Counted from the stretch's first letter, positions 1 to 8,893 are shown. The stretch: DNA of 64,000 bases from UBA4877 sp002399285 (GCA_036771835.1 DAIPGN010000008.1:1-64000), one strand, 5' to 3'. The notes: a model not told the origin generated them from the letters alone. Program-made: numbers and translations.

Positions 1-117
1 TGCAAACAAGGGAACATACTTAAACGTATGTGCCCGCAATTTGCAGGTGCAGCCAACACAGCAAGCAAAATTGCTATGCAATTACGCGATTGCACGAGAG
101 CGGCATCGGCCTTATCT
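1..117. repeat. dispersed 3'-UTR repeat, copy A (cut by window edge)
   Basis: This stretch follows the dsdA stop codon directly. It shares its first half with copy G (from 59473): a TGCAAACAAGGGA start, then the CATACT..AACGTATGTG core and CCGCAATTT. It shares GCAGCCAACACAGCAAGC with copy E in reverse. It ends in GCGGCATCGGCC, matching the CGGTCTG-like terminus of other copies. The left end lies outside the window. Confidence 0.75.
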
Positions 118-1416
118 TTACTCATCCAATAATTTTTTACCTCTGTTATAGAACTCCTCAGTCAATTCTTCCGGCAGGAAAATGCCGCCCGTAGCCCACG
201 CCACATGCACGCCTTTTCCGCGTATGCCCAGCAGCCCGGCGGCTGCGGACGGCTCTATCTTTTTGCCCTCCTCATCCTTGAGAATGGCAAGCGCCCTGTA
301 TAAGTCGTCGTCATCCACGGTGAATATGCCGTCTACAAGCCCGTCTATCATCCTCCCGGCAAACTTGGAAGGCCGCCCCACGGCCAGGCCGTCGGCCTCC
401 GTCCTGCCGTCCAGGCCGAAGTCGCTCACGCTCACCCCATCGTGGAGCCCCGTCATAAGGCCCAGCAGCATGCACGGGGAGTGGGTGGGTTCGGCAAGAT
501 AGCACCGGACGCTGTCGCCGAACACATGCTTAAGACCGAAGGTTATTCCTCCGGGCGCCCCTCCCACTCCGCAGGGTATATACACGTTCAAGGGATCATT
601 CTCACCGACGGCGATCCCCATGCCGTCTAACTGTCTTTTGAGCCGGAACGCCGCGACGCTGTAACCTAAAAAAAGGTCCTTGGAGTTTTCATCATCAACA
701 AAATAGTCATTGGGGTCTTGCGCCGATGATCTGCGCCCCTGTTTCACTGCCTGGGAATAATCCGAGGTATACTCGACGACGTTTACACCCTTCTTCCTGA
801 GCAGTCGCTTTTTCCACTCCTTGGCATCCGCGGACATATGCACAGTCACCTTAAAGCCCAGAGCGGAGCCCATTATGCCTATGCTCAGCCCCAGATTGCC
901 CGTGGAACCCACCGATATGGAATAGCCGCTGAAAAAATCCTTGAAGCTGCTTTCGGCCATGATCCCATAGTCATCCGTCATCTTCAGGAGGCCGCTGTCC
1001 GCAGCCAGCTTCTCAGCATGCTTTAGAACCTCGTATACACCGCCCCTGGCCTTGACCGACCCGGCTACGGGAAGTTCGCTGTCGCATTTTAAGTAAAGCG
1101 AACCGTCGAAGTCCATGCCGAGCCTACTCTTTATCGCTTTCGCCATCTGCGGTATCTCAACGATACCAGACTCTATTATCCTGTCCTTCACCTCGGGAAA
1201 CAGTCTGCCGATAAGGGGCGCAAACCTCACCCATCTCGCCTCGGCATCCAAGATGTCCTCATACGTCAAAGGCAGGCCGGGCAGAACTTCTTCGGCCAGG
1301 CCTTTTTTGGGGTTCTCCCAGAATACCGGCTTATATCTGACAATATCCCGTAAAGCAGGGTATTGTCTCATCCATTCGTCCATCGTCTTTCCGAGTACGT
1401 CATCTTGGGCAGCCAT
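118..1416 (-). CDS. dsdA: D-serine ammonia-lyase
   Basis: PLP-dependent deaminase converting D-serine to pyruvate and ammonia in the cytoplasm. The 432 residues match the family's usual length (about 440). Lys122 in the SVKARGG motif is the expected Schiff-base lysine, SVGSTGNLGLSIG follows at about residue 170, and a glycine-rich CGVGGAPGGITFG loop at about 285 would hold the cofactor phosphate. The start is the ATG preceded by AGGGAG. It lies 32 bp after the lipoprotein gene and may be the last gene of the operon that begins at the GntR regulator near 4255. D-serine could come from peptidoglycan or protein breakdown, which is inference. A dispersed repeat follows the stop codon. Fold and reaction are well supported; the physiological role is not. 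Confidence 0.93.
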   Translation of the reverse strand: MAAQDDVLGKTMDEWMRQYPALRDIVRYKPVFWENPKKGLAEEVLPGLPLTYEDILDAEARWVRFAPLIGRLFPEVKDRIIESGIVEIPQMAKAIKSRLGMDFDGSLYLKCDSELPVAGSVKARGGVYEVLKHAEKLAADSGLLKMTDDYGIMAESSFKDFFSGYSISVGSTGNLGLSIGIMGSALGFKVTVHMSADAKEWKKRLLRKKGVNVVEYTSDYSQAVKQGRRSSAQDPNDYFVDDENSKDLFLGYSVAAFRLKRQLDGMGIAVGENDPLNVYIPCGVGGAPGGITFGLKHVFGDSVRCYLAEPTHSPCMLLGLMTGLHDGVSVSDFGLDGRTEADGLAVGRPSKFAGRMIDGLVDGIFTVDDDDLYRALAILKDEEGKKIEPSAAAGLLGIRGKGVHVAWATGGIFLPEELTEEFYNRGKKLLDE

Positions 1417-1448
1417 GCCTTAAGCCACTCCCTTTCTGTGTATTTGCG

Positions 1449-2342
1449 CTATTTCTTTTCCACATTCACCGTACCGTCGCCTGAATTGATTTTAATACTC
1501 TTTCCGCCGCCGTTTACAGAGCCGGTGTATGTCTTGCCCCATTTGGACAGAGGAAAGCCGCATTTAACTATCCCGTCGCCGGCTGTGATCTTAAAATCAG
1601 CCGCCACGTCCCCGGGCAATGACATATTGACAATACCGTCACCACTGGATATGGTATACTCGTCGCCTGTCAGTTTATCCAACGACACTGAGACCTTGCC
1701 GTCGCTCGAGTTAATGGACATATCCCCTATACTGCCGGATGACAGCTTTACTGTGCCGTCGCCCTTGTCTATCTTGACGTTTCCGCCGGCGTCGGTCACG
1801 TCTATCAGACCGTCACCGCTTTCTAGATTTATATCTCCCGCTATATTCTTCACGTTTATTGCCCCGTCGCCGCTTTTTATCGTCAGACGCATACCGGCAG
1901 GCATCTTTATATCCATCTTTATAAGCGCATTTCTTTGATTGTTCGTCCTGGACTTTATACGCGCTTCGCTGCCGTTCTGCGCAAAGGTCACGGACATCTT
2001 ATCCATTATTTCCTGTGCCTGCTCCTGGGTAATGGTCTTATTGAATACCTGCTTGGCATAATCCACCTGCACCTGTGAAACATCGCTGCCTACTATATTC
2101 AGCCTGATATCATCCGCATCGACGGTCACTGTGCCGTCGGCAATATCCATCGCCTTACTGCCCTTGTCCTCATATGCCGGTACAGCGCTGTTATCACCGA
2201 TATTGACAAGATCGTCCATATTAACATTATTATCGCCGATGTATATACCATCGTCGCCTATATATATGCCTCCGCATCCCGACATTACTACCGCACTGAG
2301 CAAAAGCAACGCAGCCGCCGCAAACAACTGCTTTTTCCTCAT
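1449..2342 (-). CDS. lipoprotein with DUF4097-like SGDG repeats
   Basis: Predicted secreted lipoprotein of 297 residues. Residues 1-23 form a signal peptide ending in a lipobox (VMSGC, lipidated Cys23). Residues about 25-50 carry three short YIGD/NIGD repeats. From about residue 150 to the end the protein is a series of units of about 20 residues built around SGDG followed by alternating hydrophobic residues, as in the DUF4097 beta-helix family often found next to ABC transporters and two-component or anti-sigma systems. It starts 3 bp after the permease stop, so it is probably translated in the same operon. The function of such proteins is not established; a role in sensing or coping with envelope stress is inference. 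Confidence 0.75.
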   Translation of the reverse strand: MRKKQLFAAAALLLLSAVVMSGCGGIYIGDDGIYIGDNNVNMDDLVNIGDNSAVPAYEDKGSKAMDIADGTVTVDADDIRLNIVGSDVSQVQVDYAKQVFNKTITQEQAQEIMDKMSVTFAQNGSEARIKSRTNNQRNALIKMDIKMPAGMRLTIKSGDGAINVKNIAGDINLESGDGLIDVTDAGGNVKIDKGDGTVKLSSGSIGDMSINSSDGKVSVSLDKLTGDEYTISSGDGIVNMSLPGDVAADFKITAGDGIVKCGFPLSKWGKTYTGSVNGGGKSIKINSGDGTVNVEKK

Positions 2343-2345
2343 TTC

Positions 2346-3164
2346 TTACACCTCCGCTTTATTTTCCAGCAGCCATGAGGCCAGATAGAAGAGACCAATC
2401 ATGCCCGCCGTCCATACCAAAACAGAAGCCATGTCTATACCTACATAAGTCCCGTTCAAAAGGCCTGCAAAATTTATCACACCACCGCTTCTATCCAACG
2501 CGCTCTCTATCTGTCCCAAAGACAGCACTTTGGACAGCGGTATCTCTATGTGCATCCAGCCGGGTGAAACCTTCATGACCGCGGAAGAGAGGTCTGACAA
2601 TAGCCATAATGGTAATATATATGAAGCGGTCCCCACCCAGAAACCAAATTTTTTAATGGTCAGGACCACGGTATACGAAAACAGGCCGAGAATGCCTGCG
2701 CCCGTCAAAATATACAGGGTTGGCAGCACGCAAAGGCCGTATGCCCTCCATACGGACGACGCTATGCCTCCGTACAGGTCGTTTCCAAGGGTATTGGAAC
2801 TCCTTATCTCGGCAAGCATTATTATAGCGGTATATGCCCCTATGAGCAGCATATGGCTGCCAAACTCAGTCATAAAATAAGCCAGCTTTGCGCCCAGTAT
2901 ACTATAGCCTCTCACGGGCAGGGAGAGCATGAGATATTGATTGTCATGTTTCCACTCCTCCTTGAGGCTATCGAAACTTTTGATAAACGCAGCTATCCCA
3001 AAGCCGAATACTACCATCATAGCCACCAGCGTCGGCAGGCCGGTGTCCCAACGCCCTATGCGCGTAAAGAAAAACAACATGACGCACAGCGTTATAACGA
3101 GGGTCGCGCCGAAGGATCTCTGCCCTCTCATAAACTCCTTTTTATACAGCCTGACAAAGTCCAT
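2346..3164 (-). CDS. ABC-2 type transporter permease
   Basis: Integral membrane protein of 272 residues with about six hydrophobic segments, at roughly residues 20-40, 45-65, 100-125, 145-175, 180-200 and 245-265. This is the usual layout of ABC-2 exporter permeases. The start codon overlaps the ATPase stop by one base (TGATG), and AAGGAGG lies inside the end of the ATPase gene, so the two are translationally coupled. With the YtrA-type regulator upstream the set resembles ytrABC/bcrAB-like exporters, which often respond to cell-wall antibiotics or envelope stress. The substrate is unknown. Confidence 0.85.
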   Translation of the reverse strand: MDFVRLYKKEFMRGQRSFGATLVITLCVMLFFFTRIGRWDTGLPTLVAMMVVFGFGIAAFIKSFDSLKEEWKHDNQYLMLSLPVRGYSILGAKLAYFMTEFGSHMLLIGAYTAIIMLAEIRSSNTLGNDLYGGIASSVWRAYGLCVLPTLYILTGAGILGLFSYTVVLTIKKFGFWVGTASYILPLWLLSDLSSAVMKVSPGWMHIEIPLSKVLSLGQIESALDRSGGVINFAGLLNGTYVGIDMASVLVWTAGMIGLFYLASWLLENKAEV

Positions 3165-3862
3165 CAGATAAACACCTCCTTGAATACGTCCTCAATGGAG
3201 CCGTTATACCTGGCCCGCAGCTCATCCGCGCTGCCGTACAACACCCCCTGGCCGTTTTTGAGGAAGAGCACCCTCTCAAACAGCGGCTCTATGTCTCTTA
3301 CCAAATGCGTGGCTATTATCATGGCGCTGTGTTCCCAGCGGTATTCCTTGGCTATGCCGGATATGATCTTGTCCCTCGACGTGGGATCTATCCCGCCCAA
3401 GGGTTCGTCTAAAAGGATTAGATCGGCATTCCTTGCCATGACCAGTACCAGCTTCAGCCGCTCACTCATGCCCTTGGACATATGCGCCACCGTCATTCCG
3501 GTATCCAAACCCATCGCCTCGATAAACCGGTCCGCCTTCTCGTGGTCGAAGTCCTCATAAAATCCCGACACATACTCTATGGCCTGCTTTACGGTCATCC
3601 ACCCGTATATGTGGTCGGCGTCGGGCAGCATGGCTATATGAGCCTTGGCCTCCGGGCCGGGCCTCGATCCGTTTATCGATACGCTGCCTTCGGTCGGGCG
3701 TATCAGCCCGGCGATGAGCTTCAGCATGGTGCTCTTGCCGCTGCCGTTGGGACCGAGCAGCCCCAGGATCTCGCCCTCCTCTAAGGTCAGATCTACGCCG
3801 TTCAGAGCCCACCTCGTGCCGTATCGCTTTTTGACGTTTTGCAGTTCCAATATGTTGCCCAT
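3164..3862 (-). CDS. ABC transporter ATP-binding protein
   Basis: Cytoplasmic ATPase subunit, 232 residues, partner of the permease that follows. Walker A is GPNGSGKST at about residues 38-46. The signature motif is the variant SKGMSERLKL at about 140, and Walker B is LILLDEP followed by GGIDP. The start ATG has AGGAGGGAG eight bases upstream and lies 3 bp after the GntR gene. The signature (SKGMS rather than LSGGQ) is common in YtrB/BcrA-like exporters. Substrate not deducible. Confidence 0.92.
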   Translation of the reverse strand: MGNILELQNVKKRYGTRWALNGVDLTLEEGEILGLLGPNGSGKSTMLKLIAGLIRPTEGSVSINGSRPGPEAKAHIAMLPDADHIYGWMTVKQAIEYVSGFYEDFDHEKADRFIEAMGLDTGMTVAHMSKGMSERLKLVLVMARNADLILLDEPLGGIDPTSRDKIISGIAKEYRWEHSAMIIATHLVRDIEPLFERVLFLKNGQGVLYGSADELRARYNGSIEDVFKEVFI

Positions 3863-3865
3863 AAA

Positions 3866-4255
3866 TTATCTCCCTCCTACATCGTCAGACGCATTCTTGA
3901 AATATTCCTCTATCAGACGGAGTATCTGCCGCCTTTGAAAACCCAGCCCCGTCATCCCATCTGCCAATTGCCTCACCAATCGCTCCGCAAGCTCGCTTCT
4001 CACCGAATCTATCTTGCCCTCGTCCTCGGTGACAAAGGTTCCCATTCCCCTCTGCGTAAACACTATCCCCTCGCTCTCCAGCTCCTGATACGCATGCTGC
4101 ACGGTGTTGGGATTGACCTGAAGTTCGATGGCCTTATCCCTGACCGACGGCAGCTTGCCGCCCATACTCATGCGGCCGGAGCAGACATCCTGCTTTATCA
4201 GATCCATTATCTGAAGGTATATCGGTGTATTCTCATCGAACATATGGCGTACCAC
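3866..4255 (-). CDS. GntR-family (YtrA subfamily) transcriptional regulator
   Basis: DNA-binding repressor of 129 residues. An N-terminal winged helix spans about residues 6-75 (PIYLQIMDLIKQDV, then LPSVRDKAIELQVNPNTVQHAYQELE), and a short helical tail of about 50 residues replaces the large effector domain, which defines the YtrA subfamily. The track start is GTG with GGGAG about 13 bases upstream; the ATG four codons later (4243) is possible. It is the first gene of its operon, and a perfect inverted repeat covers the -10 region of its promoter, so autorepression is likely. Such regulators usually control the ABC transporter encoded with them. The inducer is unknown. Confidence 0.88.
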   Translation of the reverse strand: MVRHMFDENTPIYLQIMDLIKQDVCSGRMSMGGKLPSVRDKAIELQVNPNTVQHAYQELESEGIVFTQRGMGTFVTEDEGKIDSVRSELAERLVRQLADGMTGLGFQRRQILRLIEEYFKNASDDVGGR

Positions 4256-4301
4256 AATATCAGCATCACTCCCATCCTGTTTTGGCTTATGACATAGTCA
4301 C

Positions 4302-4346
4302 ATAGTGTACTAACTCAATAGTACACTATCACCGTGATAATGTCAA
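4302..4346 (-). promoter_or_regulatory. sigma-70 promoter with overlapping YtrA-type operator
   Basis: On the minus strand, TTGACA (4341-4346) and TACTAT (4318-4323) are separated by exactly 17 bp. A perfect 10-bp inverted repeat, ATAGTGTACT with AGTACACTAT (4302-4311 and 4320-4329), covers the -10 box and start region. AGTGTA/TACACT half-sites are typical of YtrA-type GntR operators. Position and symmetry support autorepression of the gntR-ABC operon. Confidence 0.8.
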
Positions 4347-4358
4347 TAACTAAATTTT

Positions 4359-4396
4359 AAAAAAGTGCACCTCAAATATTGCATTTGAGATGCACT
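4359..4396 (-). terminator. rho-independent terminator after the P-II-like gene
   Basis: On the minus strand a 14-bp stem (4383-4396 with 4364-4377, one mismatch) encloses a 5-base loop and is followed by TTTTTTAAAATTT. It closes the DUF1538/P-II transcription unit. Confidence 0.85.
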
Positions 4397-4412
4397 GTGA
4401 ATCATTATGATA

Positions 4413-4472
4413 TAGGCTGCAGATCCTACGGATCATGGGCAAATCGTGCAGCCGCTGCTTTGTCATCGGTCA
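4413..4472. repeat. dispersed 3'-UTR repeat, copy B (degraded)
   Basis: Short, diverged copy: GGCTGCAGA, then CAAATCGTGC and TTGTCATCGGTC, in the same order as copies C and F. It lies between the end of the P-II-like gene and its terminator, and its right end supplies the last codons and stop of that gene. It is recognised by comparison with the other copies only. Confidence 0.5.
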
Positions 4473-5149
4473 GATAGACCGTAGGTCTTGTTGACGTTCT
4501 GAACAAATATGATGCCGTTGCCCGGCTTATCCATTTCAAGATGCTCTCTTATGGAGGAGACGATCGCTTCCGTAAATTTATCCTCCGATATTATAAGCAC
4601 TATCTCCTTTTCCGGCTCTATTTCCATGGAGAACAGCTTGCTGGTCTCATGGATACCCGAGCCTCTGGCATTTATGATGGTCCCGCCCTTTGATCCTGCC
4701 GCCGTCGCGGCTTCTACTGCCGATTCGGCTTTGCCCTTATCCACAATTATAAAGATGACGTTATACATAGAATTTTCCGCACCTCTGCTTTCCTCGTTAA
4801 CTATACACCCAAGGTCTCTTTCACCCACTATACTCTTAACGGAAGTACTGAATGCTATGCCGTGATTGGGCCTGCGAAAATCAAATTTTTCATTTAGCTC
4901 CTCCATAACAATGGAGGCCGTTGAATTATCAGCCGCCATCAGGACAATTTCCTTTCTGGTCTCGTTCAATTCCAGCAGCTGCAGAATAGAGTTCTTTACC
5001 GTCCCCTTGCCTAAAAATATCGTTCCTCCCCTTATGCCGTTTTGCTTTGCATATTTTACGATCTTACTTCCTTGCCCGTCGTTCGCGATCACATAGATCA
5101 GCTCAAATTCTCTGCTATCCGTGCAGTCTCTCGCCATCTTCCATTCCAC
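4463..5149 (-). CDS. tandem P-II-like domain protein
   Basis: Cytoplasmic protein of 228 residues made of two copies of a GlnB-like alpha/beta fold. Domain 1 is at about 14-115 (ELIYVIANDGQGSKIVKYAK, then GGTIFLGKG) and domain 2 at about 128-225 (NVIFIIVDKGKAESAVEAA, then GGTIINARGSG). Neither has the classic T-loop tyrosine region. The first 35 bases overlap the upstream membrane gene. The ATG at 5137 (fifth codon) has better spacing to GGTGG and is probably the true start. P-II proteins bind adenylates and gate partner membrane proteins, so it may regulate the DUF1538 protein; that is inference from the pairing. Confidence 0.75.
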   Translation of the reverse strand: MEWKMARDCTDSREFELIYVIANDGQGSKIVKYAKQNGIRGGTIFLGKGTVKNSILQLLELNETRKEIVLMAADNSTASIVMEELNEKFDFRRPNHGIAFSTSVKSIVGERDLGCIVNEESRGAENSMYNVIFIIVDKGKAESAVEAATAAGSKGGTIINARGSGIHETSKLFSMEIEPEKEIVLIISEDKFTEAIVSSIREHLEMDKPGNGIIFVQNVNKTYGLSDR

Positions 5150-6617
5150 CCTTTTTTGATTTTGCCTTAAAGATCAAACCCAATATCTGCAAAGTGATTA
5201 TCGGAGTCAAAGCCACCAGTGAGATCATTCCGAATCCGTCGATCAAGACGCTGGCCCCTTCCGTCGCATCGGCAACGCCCTGTGTAAAGGCCAATATGAA
5301 GGTTGCGGTCATGGGTCCCGTGGCGACTCCTCCCGCATCAAAGGCTATTCCCACAAACAGTTTGGGCACAAAATAGGTCATTGCAATCGCTATGATATAC
5401 CCCGGCAAAAGGTAGTGCCACAACTGAAGCTCAGGCTTCAATATCCTTATCACCGACAGGGCGACGGCAAAGCCCACTCCGATCGAGAGGGCGGTCAATA
5501 CGGCGCTTCTCTTGACGTATCCGCTCGTGACCTCTTCTATTTCATGAGTCAGTACGTGGACCGCAGGTTCGGCCAATATGGTGACTAAACCGATGATAAA
5601 TGCTATGACTATAACATAATACTTATTGCCTGAATTTGCAAGCCCGTATCCTATGGCGCTCCCCACATCCATAAAACCTCCGTTCACGCCGACCAAAAAT
5701 ATAATGAGTCCCACGAATGAGTACGCAAAACCCTTTAAGATCTTTCCGTACGCCCGCTTATCCAATTTGAAGGATATGCTCTGAAGAATTATGAAGATGA
5801 CAAGCAGCGGCAGGAAGGATAAAAAGCTCTCTCTCGCCGTGCCCGGGATCAGCTGGGTGAACGCTCCCGCGATCGTAGAAGACTGCGCGGCGGTGGAACT
5901 CAGCGCCGAAGAAAACTTATTTCCCTTAGCAAAGACACTCAATATCAGAACAGACATTATAGCGCCGACAGATGCTATCGCCACCAGCCCAAAGCTGTCC
6001 TTTTCGGAAGCCTTGCTGTCCTTCTTAGATGAGGAGACCCCTGCCGCAAGGGCCAAAATAAACGGCACCGACAGCACCCCGGTGGTTGCGCCTGAAGCGT
6101 CAAAGGCTATTGCCAAAAATTCCGGTGAAGAAAACAAAGCTAAAATAAAGATCATGAGATACAAGACGGTCAGCATCTTATAGAGGGGTATGCCATAGAC
6201 TATCCTGGCCAGGCCCAAGGCAAGCAATACCGCCAGGCCCAAGGACACCACCATTAGGATAGCAGTACCGGATATCTGGCCCGACGTCACCAGATCGACC
6301 TGATTGGCAAGCACCAGCAGGCCCGGCTCTGCGACCGATATAAAAAAACCGAGAATAATTCCCGCAATGCCTATTATCCATATCTTATTCGTCTTGGCAA
6401 GCATTGAACCTATCAAATTACCCAGAGGAGTGATGCAAATATCCACTCCGGTCAAAAATATTACCAATCCTGCGATTATTAACAGCGCGCCGATAAGAAA
6501 CCTCATGAGCAGCGGCGTTTCAAGAGGCGTCAATGTAAAATTCAACAGCAGGACGATGATCGTGATCGGCAAAACCGAACTTAAAATTTCTTTAAGCGTT
6601 TCCGTAAACGTATTCAA
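5115..6617 (-). CDS. DUF1538 family membrane protein
   Basis: Polytopic membrane protein, 500 residues, about twelve transmembrane segments. It is an internal duplication: each half carries an AEP motif (at about 97 and 345), and later FDASGATTGVLSVPFILA in the first half against FDAGGVATGPMTATFILA in the second. This inverted-looking duplication is the DUF1538 pattern and suggests a transporter, substrate unknown. The start is TTG with AAGGGA upstream; no in-frame ATG fits. It is translated just before, and overlaps, the tandem P-II-like gene, which suggests coupled expression and possible gating. Confidence 0.8.
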   Translation of the reverse strand: MNTFTETLKEILSSVLPITIIVLLLNFTLTPLETPLLMRFLIGALLIIAGLVIFLTGVDICITPLGNLIGSMLAKTNKIWIIGIAGIILGFFISVAEPGLLVLANQVDLVTSGQISGTAILMVVSLGLAVLLALGLARIVYGIPLYKMLTVLYLMIFILALFSSPEFLAIAFDASGATTGVLSVPFILALAAGVSSSKKDSKASEKDSFGLVAIASVGAIMSVLILSVFAKGNKFSSALSSTAAQSSTIAGAFTQLIPGTARESFLSFLPLLVIFIILQSISFKLDKRAYGKILKGFAYSFVGLIIFLVGVNGGFMDVGSAIGYGLANSGNKYYVIVIAFIIGLVTILAEPAVHVLTHEIEEVTSGYVKRSAVLTALSIGVGFAVALSVIRILKPELQLWHYLLPGYIIAIAMTYFVPKLFVGIAFDAGGVATGPMTATFILAFTQGVADATEGASVLIDGFGMISLVALTPIITLQILGLIFKAKSKKGGMEDGERLHG

Positions 6618-6885
6618 ATAGATTTCCCTTCTTCCTATTCACGAATCCTCCAAAAATATAAAATTAAAATGACGCATAAATTTAGATACAGATCATTAAG
6701 GCATAATGCAATATATACAAAATGTCTATACCCTGAAGTCATGATAAATTCATTTCCTGGTCAAGCATGTTATTATATCGCAAATTTCTTCTGTTATTTT
6801 TATCAGATAGGTTATACATAATACCCCAAACAGTAAAAAAGACAAGTCTAAATTGTCATGTATGGACGAGAAGTCATAATAACCC

Positions 6886-6915
6886 GCCGGTTTTATCCAT
6901 TCTCAGATAAAACGG
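6886..6915 (-). terminator. possible terminator hairpin
   Basis: A stem of about 11 bp (GATAAAACGGC region, 6905-6915, with 6886-6897) overlaps the stop codon of the small gene at 6903. There is no good T-run on the minus strand, so termination is uncertain. Confidence 0.35.
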
Positions 6916-7271
6916 CCGCCATCCTTGTATTTGCTCCCGTAGAGGTAATGTGAAACGCAACGCCTGATCTCTTTGCGATGGTCTTTAGGTGTCTCATGAT
7001 ATACGGAACGGTTTCCGTAGGCATTGCCGCGGGATATATACCCGATATCAATAGAGCAGCCGCAGAACTCCTGCGGTATTGAATGATATGCAGACTGACT
7101 CACCTCACTGAAACAAGCATGAGCATGGGTAAAAATAATAGGCGCTTTCAGGGCATAAAAACCCGCATATTTAACGTTCGACAAAGCGCTAAGCATTTCG
7201 AGAAAAAATAATGATATAATGATCAACAGCATCAGTAATATGTATATCTTGCCTCTTCGCGCTATCAGCAT
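6903..7271 (-). CDS. hypothetical small membrane-anchored or secreted protein
   Basis: I do not recognise this 122-residue protein. Residues 8-30 form one hydrophobic helix after a basic start (MLIARRGK), so it is probably anchored or secreted. The rest is polar and rich in His, Cys, Tyr and Arg: THAHACF at about 48-54, FCGCSIDIGYISRGN at about 68-82, and RRCVSHYLYG near 103. The ATG is preceded by GGGGGG five bases upstream and by a TATAAT-like box, which argues for a real gene. The cysteines and histidines could bind metal or form disulfides; this is speculation. It is divergent from the PIG-L gene. Confidence 0.55.
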   Translation of the reverse strand: MLIARRGKIYILLMLLIIISLFFLEMLSALSNVKYAGFYALKAPIIFTHAHACFSEVSQSAYHSIPQEFCGCSIDIGYISRGNAYGNRSVYHETPKDHRKEIRRCVSHYLYGSKYKDGGRFI

Positions 7272-7462
7272 TAAAACCCCCCGTCGTGTTTCCTTAGTAT
7301 CGTCTATAGTTTATTATATCATAGTTGATTATATGCTGAAAACCCCGAATTCAGTTCGGGCGTTTAATATCTTTGTCTCCATCGTCTAAAAAGTCCTATC
7401 TGCATTTCATCTTTTTTGATATAATATTAGATACCGATTCTACACATATTACATGAGAGGCA

Positions 7463-8893
7463 ATGAAAATGAAAAGAAAAAATATCTATATAACGATCGC
7501 ACTTATCGTCGTGCTCTACATTTTCGGCATTACCGCCTATTTTTCATCGACGCTGCATAACAGCCTTATGAGAAACCGGGAGTCCAAATATATCTCGAAA
7601 GAGCCTATAACCGTCGGCAACCGCATCCTTATCGTCGTTCCCCATCCCGATGACGAAGTGCTGGGAACGGGCGGATTTATATATGACCAATTACAAAAGG
7701 GCAAAGAGATAAAGGTAGTCCTGATGACCAACGGCGATGCATTCAGAAAGGCGGCCATGGAGTATCTCAAGGTGGAGCAGCCTACTCCCGACGACTTCAT
7801 AAGACTGGGTAAGGTGAGGCAGAAGGAGTCGGTCTCGGGATTAAAGAAACTTGGCCTGCAAGACAAAAATATAATCTTTCTCGGATATGGGGACGGCTCC
7901 CTGTCTCACCTTTGGGATTCCAACTGGGACAGCGCAAACCCAAGAAAAGGCGCCAACGGGCATACATCTTCTCCCTATGACAATAGTTTTACTAAAAATA
8001 CATCTTATACGGGTGAAGACGTGGCGGCAGACCTGACTAAGATCATAGACGGCTATAAGCCCACGGATATCATATACCCCGACCCAGACGAGGCTCATCC
8101 CGATCACTGGGCCACAAGCAATTTCGTCAAATTCACCGTGGAAAAGACAAAATGCAAGGCGCGGCTGTATACCTATCTCGTACATCACTACCAGTGGCCC
8201 GACCCAACGCTGTACGTGCCCAAATCCGGTCTGTATCCTCCGGTCTCGCTGTCAACGGTAGGTACCTACTGGCATGAATACGGTCTCGACAGCGATACCG
8301 TCAAGATAAAGCATCAGGCGCTGCTGAAATATAGATCGCAGTACATGGCGATGTCCGGTTTTCTTGACAGCTTCATAAGGAAAAATGAGCTGTTCGGAAT
8401 ATACGGTGATAAGCACTATACCGTGAGCAGCCATAAGCCCGATCTTACTCAAAAGGATATTTCCCAATATACCGTCTTGTATTCCGGTGTGAATGACAAT
8501 CCCATCCTTAGAGCAGACGGGAGCGACGATATCAAAAGTCTTGGCTTGTATTGCGATAAAAGCAACTATTATTTTATTATCCAAACGCGGAGCAGCGTGG
8601 AGAAGAGCACCACTTATGCCGTCAATGCCGTTATCTTTAACAGAGACGGCAGCACAGGCAGGATCAACATGGCATCGAAGGGCTTTAATGTAAAGCAGTC
8701 TATGCCCACCAAAGAAAACATAGATTTGGGAAAGATAGAAGCGGACCATTTCAAAAACAGGATATGGTTCGTAGTACCCGCCGATAAGATAGGGGCTCCC
8801 GAAAAGATATTTTTAAACGGAGAGACGTACTTCCTAAACAAGAGGATAGACAGGACCGCATGGAGAGTCGTCATACCTCATAGTGAGTTTTGA
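7463..8893 (+). CDS. PIG-L (LmbE-like) family deacetylase
   Basis: Predicted zinc-dependent N-deacetylase, 476 residues, acting outside the membrane on an amino-sugar-containing substrate. Residues 8-30 are a membrane anchor. The catalytic domain runs from about 52 to 290, with the metal/catalytic motif PHPDDE at 60-65 and the second metal motif PDEAHPDH at 208-215. The last 150 residues (from about 325) form a separate beta-rich domain I cannot identify. The ATG has GAGAGG ten bases upstream; TATAAT lies at about 7420-7426. It is one of only three plus-strand genes here and converges on the acyltransferase gene with a 23-bp overlap. The substrate is unknown; cell-wall or glycolipid amino sugars are plausible. 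Confidence 0.85.
   Translation: MKMKRKNIYITIALIVVLYIFGITAYFSSTLHNSLMRNRESKYISKEPITVGNRILIVVPHPDDEVLGTGGFIYDQLQKGKEIKVVLMTNGDAFRKAAMEYLKVEQPTPDDFIRLGKVRQKESVSGLKKLGLQDKNIIFLGYGDGSLSHLWDSNWDSANPRKGANGHTSSPYDNSFTKNTSYTGEDVAADLTKIIDGYKPTDIIYPDPDEAHPDHWATSNFVKFTVEKTKCKARLYTYLVHHYQWPDPTLYVPKSGLYPPVSLSTVGTYWHEYGLDSDTVKIKHQALLKYRSQYMAMSGFLDSFIRKNELFGIYGDKHYTVSSHKPDLTQKDISQYTVLYSGVNDNPILRADGSDDIKSLGLYCDKSNYYFIIQTRSSVEKSTTYAVNAVIFNRDGSTGRINMASKGFNVKQSMPTKENIDLGKIEADHFKNRIWFVVPADKIGAPEKIFLNGETYFLNKRIDRTAWRVVIPHSEF

Noticed and set aside
7330..7372. CCCGAA/TTCGGG hairpin between divergent genes as a terminator
   Set aside because: It lies upstream of both genes, with no gene ending there, and the T-run is poor.
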